Shown here one piece after another: positions 23,846 through 64,000 of a stretch of 64,000 bases of DNA. The stretch is from the NCBI RefSeq assembly GCF_036417845.1, contig NC_089981.1, forward strand, positions 81,819,268 to 81,883,267, written 5' to 3'. Under the pieces are notes generated by a model. That model saw only the letters and a list, made by a program, of their open reading frames with translations. It did not search any database and was not told the origin of the DNA. This DNA comes from Apteryx mantelli (taxonomy: Eukaryota; Chordata; Aves; Apterygiformes; Apterygidae). A program made the translations under genes and the position numbers. Position 1 is the stretch's first letter; each line of letters opens with the position of its first letter.

Positions 23846-25444
23846 TCACAGAAAGCTGTTCTGCTTGTGCTGCTCCAGCGCCATCTCGTTGAGCAGCTGC
23901 TCGATGGACGCCTGGATGGCCGCCTTCACCAGCGAGGACGCCGTCTCCACCAGCAGCAGCTCATGCTGCTCAGCTGCCCTGTGGCCCGGCTCGGCGCCCT
24001 CCCTCGTCCCCGGCTCGGGGCCGCCGCTCGCTCCCCCGGCCCCTGCCTGCCCATGGCGCAGCGGGGCCGGGGAGGCCTCGCAGGCCGCGTCGGAGTCGGC
24101 GTCGTCCGAATCGGCAGCAGCTGTGATGGTGATGATGATGCCGGCGCCGCCAGCCGCCTCCGCCGGCTCTGCCCTCGCTGCTGCCTCCTCTGCAGCGGCG
24201 CCGCCGGCCTGGTGCTCCGCCATGGCGCCTGCGCTGCCTCCTGGCTCGGCCTCGTCCGGCGGCTCCTCATGGGCGGCGGCAGCAGCAGCAGGTTGCTCTG
24301 TGGTGGCGGCAGCGGGTTGCTCTGTGGTGGCGGCGGCAGTGGCAGGTTGCTCTGTGGTGGCAGCGGCTCCGGGGGCGGCTTTGGCCTTTTCTCCGGGGGC
24401 GGCTCCGGGGGCGGCTTCGGCCTTGTCTCCGGGGGCAGCTTCAGCCTTGTCTCCAGCGGCAGCTCCGGGGGCGGCTTCGGCCTTGTCTCTGGGGGTGGCT
24501 CCGGGGGCGGCTTCGGCCTTGTCTCTGGGGGTGGCTCCGGGGGCGGCTTCGGCCTTGTCTCCGGCGGCGGCTTCGGCCTTGTCTCCGGGGGTGGCTCCGG
24601 GGGCGGCTTCGGCCTTGTCTCCGGGGGTGGCTCCGGGGGCAGCTTCAGCCTTGTCTCCAGGGGCGGCTTCAGCCTTGTCTCCAGGGGCAGCGGGCCGGCG
24701 CGGGCTCTCCTCGGGCTGTTGCCCCCGGGTGGCTTCACTGGCCGCTGCTGGTTCGGCTGTCTCTGGCCGGTCGGCACGCTCCGGACGCTCGTCGGGCCTG
24801 GGCACCGCCGATGGCTCGCTCTTCCCAGCAGCGCCATCGCTTTCCGGAGCCGCATCGCGGTCCTCCTTGCCCGCGGGGAGCGGGCCGGAGCGCTGGGCCG
24901 CATCCGCTCGTGCCACATGGCCTGGCTCCGGGCTGGCCGCGCTTGGGGCGCCCACTGCATCGCTGCCTTTAGCGCTGCCCTCCGACTCCTCCGCCGCTTC
25001 GGAGGCACCCAGCTTTGCCCGGCCCCGGGAGCGCCGCAGGCAGGGCATGGCGCAGCCCGCGCCGCCCCGCGGCCCCGGCGAGCCCCGCGCCCCGGCCTCC
25101 GCCACGCTCGTCGCCAGCCGCGCTCGGGAGGCCGACGGCGCCTTCTTCCGCGAGCAGGCGCCGCCCCGCCGCCGGGGCCGCGCGAGGCTTTTCAGGGCCG
25201 CCCAGGCCCCTCGCGGCGACCGGGCCCGGCCGGGGGCTTTCGCCTCCACCGCATCGGCGCTGAGGGGGCGGCTGGCATCGCCATCCCCATCACCCGCCTC
25301 CTCGGCGCCCGCCGCCCGCTGGCGGGACGCCTTCCGCTTCCTGAAGCAGAAGACGGAGGGCTTCTCCGCCTGCTGCTCTGCGGCGCCAGGCATCTCCAGC
25401 TCGCCCGCGCTCTCTGTCTGGATCTCTCTAGGCGCCGCCGCCAT
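23846..25444 (-). CDS. AKAP5: AKAP5 (AKAP79/150), intact single-exon CDS (532 aa)
   Basis: Membrane-associated scaffold that anchors PKA (via RII), calcineurin and PKC at postsynaptic and plasma membranes. The minus-strand frame runs from ATG at 25444 to a stop at 23846. The three N-terminal basic membrane-targeting segments are present: around residues 31-43 (VFCFRKRK), 76-93 (SPRGAWAALKSLARPRRR) and 131-144 (PCLRRSRGR). The two palmitoylated cysteines of mammals have counterparts at Cys33 and Cys135. Residues 253-358 form an alanine-rich repeat, and 363-385 a TTEQPA repeat, neither known to me from human AKAP5. A degenerate calcineurin-docking motif, AGIIITIT, lies at about 434-441. The C-terminal PKA-RII amphipathic helix, LLLVETASSLVKAAIQASIE, starts at about 497 and matches the human helix closely. 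The start codon agrees with the conserved N-terminus. Length exceeds human (about 427) because of the repeat. Identity is secure through both ends; the middle is divergent. Confidence 0.96.
   Translation of the reverse strand: MAAAPREIQTESAGELEMPGAAEQQAEKPSVFCFRKRKASRQRAAGAEEAGDGDGDASRPLSADAVEAKAPGRARSPRGAWAALKSLARPRRRGGACSRKKAPSASRARLATSVAEAGARGSPGPRGGAGCAMPCLRRSRGRAKLGASEAAEESEGSAKGSDAVGAPSAASPEPGHVARADAAQRSGPLPAGKEDRDAAPESDGAAGKSEPSAVPRPDERPERADRPETAEPAAASEATRGQQPEESPRRPAAPGDKAEAAPGDKAEAAPGATPGDKAEAAPGATPGDKAEAAAGDKAEAAPGATPRDKAEAAPGATPRDKAEAAPGAAAGDKAEAAPGDKAEAAPGAAPGEKAKAAPGAAATTEQPATAAATTEQPAAATTEQPAAAAAAHEEPPDEAEPGGSAGAMAEHQAGGAAAEEAAARAEPAEAAGGAGIIITITAAADSDDADSDAACEASPAPLRHGQAGAGGASGGPEPGTREGAEPGHRAAEQHELLLVETASSLVKAAIQASIEQLLNEMALEQHKQNSFL
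24290..24358 (-). repeat. AKAP5: In-frame TTEQPA repeat in AKAP5
   Basis: Three copies of TTEQPA(T/A)-like units at residues 363-385, directly after the GDKAEAA array and followed by an alanine run. Confidence 0.9.
24371..24688 (-). repeat. AKAP5: In-frame tandem repeat in AKAP5 (PGDKAEAA-type units)
   Basis: About ten units of 8, 10 or 12 codons with core GDKAEAA, joined by PGA, PGAT or PGAA, at residues 253-358. Some units carry R or E for the G or D positions (PRDKAEAA, PGEKAKAA). Unit lengths are multiples of three bases, so all frames stay open. Confidence 0.93.
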
Positions 25445-26042
25445 CGCCGCGCCTCTGCCTCCGGCGGGCTGCGCTGCCCTCGCCGCTCTTCCCGGTCAGC
25501 GCCTCAGGGGTGCCAGCGGCAGAGACGTGCGCCGGGCGCTCGCTTCCGAACGGCTCCCGAAAGAGCCTCCCCGCGCTTCAGTGAGCGGACGCGGCATGGC
25601 GCAGCGGGAAGGGCTGACGAAGCTGCTTTACACCAGAGCCAAAGTTCCTGTTTTCGTCTTATCCTGCTGCGAGCGCCTCTCCCGAGGGCACCGGGCGGAC
25701 TTCAGGAAGGGGCGCTCCTTGCCCTGCCGGCCGGCTCACACTCCCCTCCGGATAACCCGCTTCAAGCAGCGCTCGACCTAACAGCGCTGCTGCTTAATGG
25801 GCAGTCTCACATATATATATTTTTTTCCTAAAGGATGACCAATCAAGCCAGGACTTGACCATTTTTATTCCTCCCAGGGGCCTGGAAGGGGTCTCCTCTT
25901 CCGAAGCCGTCGGCAGCGTCGTGTTCCGCAAGGGACTCAGCTGAAGCGGCAGTAAAACGAGAGCTGGCAGGCGGCCGCTTTCTGCTCCCGGGAAGTTTCG
26001 GCACGGCAGCCGTGTCCCCCTTTCTCACTGCTTCGCCGGCAT
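25445..26042 (-). other. AKAP5: AKAP5 5' UTR in the coding exon and candidate acceptors
   Basis: Upstream of the ATG on the minus strand there are two acceptor-like sites: tcatcctttag at 25828-25829 (exon would start at 25827) and tgtctcgttgcag at 26043-26044 (exon would start at 26042). Either would join a non-coding first exon in the CpG island to the coding exon, as in mammals. The choice is not decided by the sequence. Confidence 0.35.
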
Positions 26043-26889
26043 CTGCAACGAGACACACAAGTGGTGAAGAACCATCGGGCAAAAATGACAAAGTGTTTAA
26101 AAGTTTGGGGTATTTCTTTTTTTTTGTAATAGTTCATCTGGGGAGGTGGACACGGGATGCTAAGGCAGCTCCACCGCTGCTCGCGCCATGGCAGGTTTTC
26201 CACCACTCAACATCAATATCCAAAGGCAAAATAAGGCCACTTGTGTGCCAACCTGGTTATGTTCCACCACCGAAAATACTATATTGTGTGGTGAAAGGAA
26301 AAAAAAAATTAAATTACCCATAATATGGCAAATACGTAATACACATACATTCACATACATACATTTTCTTCCCCCACGGTTAGCTAAATCTTCTCCCCAC
26401 TGCTCCGTATGCCCTCACAGTTCCAGCTAGGGAAATTACACCCTGAGACGGCAGATATTTTTATCTTTAATGCACTGTATAACAATATGCAAAACACAAT
26501 ACGAAAAGAGGCTGGTGGAATACAAAAGAGAAATCACACGCCATGAAGAAAGCTTATTTATACTACGTGCATGTCTTCCATGGCAACCTCAATTAACACT
26601 GCATGCGTTCACCAAAAGACATATACGACCCTTTAAAAAATACTGCCTCAAAACATCATCAGAACGTTTTTGGAAATAACGTGCAAATGTGTATCACAGC
26701 AAATAGCCCAGGCTGCTCCTTGGTGCATGTCTCAGCGACTTCAGGAAATTCTTTACCAATATTTTCTACTCTGCTGTTAAGTAGCTTAAACCCCCCCAGA
26801 TTATCGCACCTAGTAGCCATCTCACCCACCGCAACCCGACTATAGAAAAGCAGTAAAACGAGGGAAGACAAGCGGTACTTTGGTGGGCT

Positions 26890-27780
26890 TTTCACGAAGC
26901 TGCTGAAGCGGCATGACTTCTCGCGGCGGCGCAGGGGACTTTTCCCCGACCGTTGGTCGATGTTTGCTCCTTCGGCTCCCGCGGGCGCCGGCACCAAGCG
27001 GCGCCCGCCGGGCTCCAGCCGCGCGGCAGCGCCCCGGCGCGGAGCGGGGACGGGACGGGACGGGACGGGCCCGCCGGGGAGCCGGTGTGACCGGCGGGAG
27101 CGCGGCGCGGGGCTCGGCTGCAGGCCGCGGGGCGGACGGCACCGGGGCGCTTGCTCCCGTGCTGGCTCGGCATCTTCTGCAAGGCTTTTGCCATCTTTTT
27201 TCCTTTTTATTTATTTATTTTATTTTTTCAAGCAGAAAAGGAACCGAACCGCCCCGTGCCCGTGCTGAGGAGGCTGCAGGCGCCGGTGCCGCGGGAGGCG
27301 GCGGCGCACGGGCCCCCTCCCCGCTCCGCCCGCGCCGCCTCCGGCCGCGGGAAGTTTTTGAGCCCCCGCAGCGGCCCCGGGAGCCGCCGCCGCCGCCCCG
27401 CGGATGCGCCGCGGTCGGAGCCGGAGCCGGAGCCGCCGCCGCTCGGGGCCCCCGGCCGCAGCCCCCGCCGCCCCCGCCGCGGCCCCCGCGCGCCCTCACC
27501 TGCGGCGCGGCCCCGCGCGGCTCCTGCGCGGCCCCTGCGCGGCTCGCGGCTGCGCTGCCGCCGCCTCCCGCCGCAGCCGCGCCCCCCGGGCCGGCGGGGA
27601 GGGCGCTCCGCAGCCCCCCGCCCCCCGCCGGGGCCGCCCCGCGCCGCCGCCGCCCCTGCGGCCCCCCCGCGCCGGGCTCCGCGGGGCAGCAGCCCTCCCT
27701 CCTGCGGGGCTGCATCCCTCCTTTCCTTCCAGACAGCATCCCTCCCTGCTCGTGGGCCAGCCTTGCCCTCCCAGGCTGTG
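26890..27780. promoter_or_regulatory. AKAP5: CpG island, probable AKAP5 promoter and first exon
   Basis: Sharp rise in GC and CpG between AT-rich flanks. On the minus strand a donor-like CCGCAG then GTGAGGGCG lies at 27499/27500, which would end a non-coding AKAP5 exon 1 starting near 27650. A (GGGAC)n run at 27046-27069 and GGAGCC repeats at about 27415-27435 are also present. The long open frames in both strands are by-products of composition. Confidence 0.65.
27500..27650 (-). other. AKAP5: Candidate AKAP5 non-coding exon 1
   Basis: Defined only by the donor GCAG/GTGAGG at 27500/27499 inside the CpG island. The start is a guess. Mammalian AKAP5 has the same plan of a small non-coding exon and one large coding exon. 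Confidence 0.35.
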
Positions 27781-30700
27781 CACAGCAGCCGGCACAGAAG
27801 CTGTAGACTAAACACAAGGCCAAGGTCTTCCCAGGACCGGAGCTGTTTCTCCTTCTGAAGCTCAACCCGCAGCAAGATGTGCTGCAAGAGAGCGAAAGCA
27901 CACCCAGGACAAAGGGACCCGCCGGGATTTACCCTCCAGGGCTTTCCCAGCAGCACAGGAAGAAAAGAGGTCTTGCTCCTGGCAGCTGTTGTTGTCCTAC
28001 CTGAAACCTTCTGAGTTGCTGCAGGAGCTACCCCCTTAGTGCTGGTGCTAAAGGGCAGCGAGGTCTTGGGTTTGAGCTAATCCTTGTCAGTAAAAACAGA
28101 TAAAGTCCCTCTTTCATATGGGCCTTTTTTTCTCTCCACAGCAGCTGAGATTTGACTTAAAAAACTGCATCTCCAGCTGTTATGATTGCTGGGAGGGCCT
28201 CCAGAGAAAGGGCTACCAAGTGCAGCTGATGAACTACACAAAACCATAGTTTGAGATGCCTGAACGTCCCCATTCATCTCATCAGGGAGCTAACTGACGC
28301 CCACAAAGTGTTTTAAGGATTTTAACTACTTCACAGCACGTTTGCAAGTAAGAAACCAGGCAAAGCAACATACTTTGAACCTGCAAGGGGCTTCCAGTGT
28401 AGGCCAGCCTTAGAAAAATACACATCACCTCCTCCCTCCTAACTCGTTCATGGGGAAAAAAAGGTACAAATTGGGATCAAAAGGGGATCTTTTGCCTGAA
28501 GTTTCAGCCAACAGGACGTATATATAGCAGTAAATGAAGCAAACACAAGGAACTGTCCTTCTAAAAGCTCCCTATGAGATGTGCTTGCTGGTGTTCGCTC
28601 AGGGCAATAACCTTCATTTGGAAATGGCTCTGCGCTGCGGGGTGCTCGGTGGCTTCCAATTACGATACACTTCTGCACTGAAGCATATTTTCCCTTGTTT
28701 CAGTTGGAGGCAGGAGCAAGGGAGTGAGGAAAGGCGGTGGCAGTAACAGGGATTGCTAACTCGGGTGCATTACCTCAGGGTAATTGGGCTCCACCCAATT
28801 CCCTTTGAAAACCCCTCGCATGGCACTCAAATATTCCTGCCATTGCAGGAGAAGATGGTGGCACCAAAGGGTACGATAGAAGAGAAATGAGGAACATGGT
28901 GCAGTAGAAAGCAGAGGATCTGGTCAGAAGATACATAAGCTTTCACGCTTCAAGCATGGTTCTGGCCAAGCTGTAGGCTCTGATGTTCCTTCTGTGCCCA
29001 CACCAAAGCACTGGTGATGTGCACAAAGTCAGCCAAGCAATACCTTCTCCTTTTTCTTTTGCCCCTTTTGCTAGCCAAAAACCTGCATTATTAAGAAATA
29101 AATGACATGATGCAAAATCCTCATTATAGCACAGCTAGGGGAATGGATGACCATAACACCAGCGAAGGGCCCTAGGCCCACAAATAGTCCACAGAGAACA
29201 AATCCCTGCATAATTAGTTTTTCCTCCAGGCAACAGGGAGAGAAAACAACCTTCCCCTATTTAGTTAAAAGAGATTAAATGTTATGTTCTTTTGGCCATA
29301 TCCGATAGGGCAAGAACTAATTGGCATATTTCGTAGCAAAGGAGAGAGTTAAGAAAAAACAACCTATTTATAAATTAGTCCTGTAAGACCTGAAGTAGGG
29401 ACACCGCAGAATACACTTCCTACCTGGCTCAAAGTGCAGATTAAAGAGCATTTGCCAATAATCTCTAGAGATGCTCAGGGCGATTTTTGCATGTTATCTG
29501 CTGCTGGCCATGATGGTTTGTTACTGCTAGTCCCCTGGTATGCAGTAAAACCTTAAACAGTTGCATGCCTGAGCCGCTAACCTTGCCTCACTGCCGGAGG
29601 TGGACTACAGATCTCTCGAACCGTCTTTCTCAACCACATGTCTGAGATCTCATGCTAAGCTAAAAGGAGACAAATCTGAGCATAAATTTGCACTTCTCAC
29701 ATCTTTCATAAGCACGAAATGAAGGTGGAACACAGAGCACTTAAAAGCAAGCAATGCAACAGGGAAGCCTCTGCAAGATGAGAGAAGGAAGATTAAATGT
29801 AGGAACTGACAGCAGCCTTGGCAGCATCAGCTCTAGCAATCTGCTCCAAGGGAAGGCTCAGCCAAGGTGGCTCAGGTGAAGAGGCACTTTCAGCAGGGCA
29901 CGTGGTCTGTCGCAGCAATGGGGGAAAACTCCTTCTGACCCCATGCAAGTGGCCTGTGGGCGCTCTGGAAAACCTGACTGCCACTAACTCCTCAGCTGAA
30001 TATCCTCAAAAAGAAAATGTTAGGAGGCTGTGAACGTATCTCAAGTGCTCTTACGACAATTTAAGTTATTCCGTCTTTGCTTCTGTCACAACCAGGTAAT
30101 TTTTATACAATTATTCTCCCCTCTTGAATAACTTGCTATAAATAGTATCTGCGTACTACAGATGCACCCTTACATTGGTGCACACCTACACCGCGCTTCT
30201 CCCAGTTCTCACCAAAATCAGAATGTTTTTAGATTCAGTTCTGATACAAGCAGATGGGCCTTGCGAGTCGCTGTGGAAAGGAGAAGCCAAAAATGTTCGG
30301 CTGCAAGCAGGGCAGTCACCAAAGTTAATAGCACTAGCACCTTAATTCAGGTCTTTTGCAGTTAACTGTGAGTATCTCAGACCCACTGAATAACTCAGGT
30401 GGTTTATTTCCTATAGACGACACGTGCCACCCAGGAAAGGAAACAAGATTAAATGCACAGTGATGCACTGCAGACAACCTGTTACTGCAGTAATCACTTC
30501 TGCTTGCCAATACTGCGATTGCTGCTGTAGACAGTTAATCACAGAAATAAGTTCTACTTCATTAATCTCAGTGCATATATTAAAACCCAGAAAGCACTTG
30601 AAGGATTTACCAATTTGTTTGTATTAGTCACAAATCTGGCAGCAATTACATGGTTATGTTACAAAATGATTTTTCGCCTGCTATGACAACATCTATTACA

Positions 30701-31344
30701 AGTGACTTTATCACTACTCTTGCTGTCTCTGTTCACCAAAAAGATACGCTGGAAACACAGCTTGTGAATAGTGTAACAGTACTTATTGTGGAGCAGAAAA
30801 AAAACTGTTCAAAAGACACATTTTGTACAGGCTTCTCTTTCTCCGCATCATTTCACAGGCACAGATGCAGGCCAGAGCCCAGTCTCTAAAGATCCGATAT
30901 CCACCGGTTCAGTTTCCATTAATACTACAAGATGGTGGTCACAGCTGGGCTTTCTAAACAGGAAATTTGCTATGGCTCAGGTGTCTGCAGGAATATTTCA
31001 CAGCAGAAGCCACGGGTGAAAAGTTCTGGAGAGAGCTGAGACACAAAGGTCTTCCTTGTTCCCCACTTTTAACCGGGACTGGTGCAGGCTCACAGCACAC
31101 CGCGAGTTCTCCCACAGTGCAAGAAATGGAATATAGAAGTCAGTATGGCAAGCAGGAATATACAGTGTATGAGACTTCCAAAAATAATATATATCTATGC
31201 CACAAAAACCCTACAAGTTAAGACAGTTAAGCCCCAAGGCTGTTCCAAACAGCTCTAGCTTTAGGATTTTTCGTTATTAAAATCATCTTACTGCATCAAA
31301 AGACATCATTAAAACCAGTTTTTTCAGCTACAATTATGAAGCAG
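27781..31344. other. Spacer between AKAP5 promoter and MTHFD1 3' end
   Basis: About 3.5 kb of unique sequence. No coding exon was recognised on either strand. It could hold AKAP5 regulatory elements or a longer MTHFD1 3' UTR. A canonical AATAAA on the minus strand at 30403-30408 would support a 1.2 kb MTHFD1 tail. Confidence 0.5.
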
Positions 31345-31566
31345 AAAGTTTGTACAGGAAGTATACTTTATAGACTTAGTTTCATCAACTAGCTTGTAAT
31401 ATAGTAGATTAAAAATTATTATGGATTAAGAACAAGTGTTTGATTCTTTAGCACTCCTCCTCCCAGTCACTTCTTGCACTGTATTTCTCAGTCATATCTT
31501 GTTTTGATTAAAAAAATATCAGGGCACAGTTCCATTTACATGACTCATCAGGTGTTCTTCTGGGTG
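31345..31566 (-). other. MTHFD1: Candidate MTHFD1 3' UTR exon (exon 28)
   Basis: A donor (AAAAG/GTAGGT at 31747/31746) 19 bases after the stop and a strong acceptor (tttctttttag/CACCCAG, exon start 31566) define a 180-base intron within the 3' UTR. The human gene is described with 28 exons, consistent with a non-coding last exon. A TATAAA variant signal at 31367-31372 would give a tail of about 220 bases; the canonical AATAAA on the minus strand at 30403-30408 is the alternative. Confidence 0.5.
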
Positions 31567-31765
31567 CTAAAAAGAAAAATAAATTTAATAACTATTATAT
31601 AGTACTGCAGGCAACTTTCAAGCTGAATCATCAAATGCCATTCAGAAGCATATGGCATAATACGAGATTGATATAACTCCATTACCTCAAGGTTAGAAAT
31701 AAAGCCCAAAGAGTTGAAAACCTTCTAACCTAAACAAGGCACCTACCTTTTGTTAATAATTCTTT

Positions 31766-63843
<32,078 letters not shown>

Positions 63844-64000
63844 CTGTATTTTGAAAGAAAAAAGGACAATTAAGATTCCCAGCCTCAAGATCACACAGCT
63901 TCCAAAATACCAATATTTATGCTAATCCACTTAAAAAAAATTAATTTGCTTCAGAATTCAGAAGTCATTCAAAAGAAAAAAAAAAAATTCATTCCAGAGT
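63844..64000 (-). other. MTHFD1: MTHFD1 intron 5, partial
   Basis: AT-rich sequence running off the right edge. Exons 1-5, with the catalytic Tyr/Lys pair of the dehydrogenase/cyclohydrolase, lie beyond. Confidence 0.8.

Noticed and set aside
23753-25831. Plus-strand frames of 692 and 654 codons
   Set aside because: They are the antisense of the secure AKAP5 CDS; low-complexity Gly/Ser/Ala sequence with no recognisable domain.
26913-27956. Long frames on both strands in the AKAP5 CpG island
   Set aside because: Same compositional cause; no domain and no homologue recognised.

Overview
This is a stretch of vertebrate nuclear DNA, most probably from a bird. The evidence is compact introns, very GC-rich CpG-island promoters, sparse and old interspersed repeats (one CR1-like and two MIR-like scraps), and spliced genes that align closely with mammalian proteins recalled from memory. 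Species cannot be fixed from the sequence; another sauropsid is possible.

Four host genes can be read. (1) ZBTB1, minus strand: its coding exon runs off the left edge, and a 9.5 kb intron separates it from a non-coding first exon in a CpG island at about 9.5-10.7 kb. (2) ZBTB25, plus strand: two coding exons (14223-14395 and 16039-17170) downstream of a second CpG island. (3) AKAP5, minus strand: one intact coding exon (23846-25444), with a third CpG island at about 26.9-27.8 kb as its likely promoter. (4) MTHFD1, minus strand: 22 coding exons (exons 6-27) from 63843 down to the stop at 31766. The first five coding exons lie beyond the right edge. The order and orientations MTHFD1 > AKAP5 > < ZBTB25 / ZBTB1 > match human 14q23, read in the opposite direction.

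The genes are not an operon; the arrangement is conserved synteny. ZBTB1 and ZBTB25 are divergent, related BTB zinc-finger repressor genes with separate CpG islands about 4 kb apart. ZBTB25 and AKAP5 converge. AKAP5 and MTHFD1 lie in tandem. MTHFD1 is the cytosolic trifunctional C1-tetrahydrofolate synthase; all exon joins were checked for phase, and the 809 residues readable here equal the human length from residue 127 to 935.

No undescribed multi-gene system was found. The most unusual observations are: a decayed copy of MTHFD1 exon 24 inside the intron before exon 23; a splice acceptor made of 16 cytosines before exon 21; a large Ala/Pro/Lys/Glu repeat and a proline-less calcineurin-docking motif in AKAP5; a three-copy 29-30 bp repeat and a cluster of C/G homopolymers around the ZBTB25 promoter; a perfect 28 bp inverted repeat just past the ZBTB1 first exon; and a 3' UTR intron in MTHFD1. 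No endogenous retrovirus, virus-like element, tRNA, rRNA or CRISPR array was recognised.
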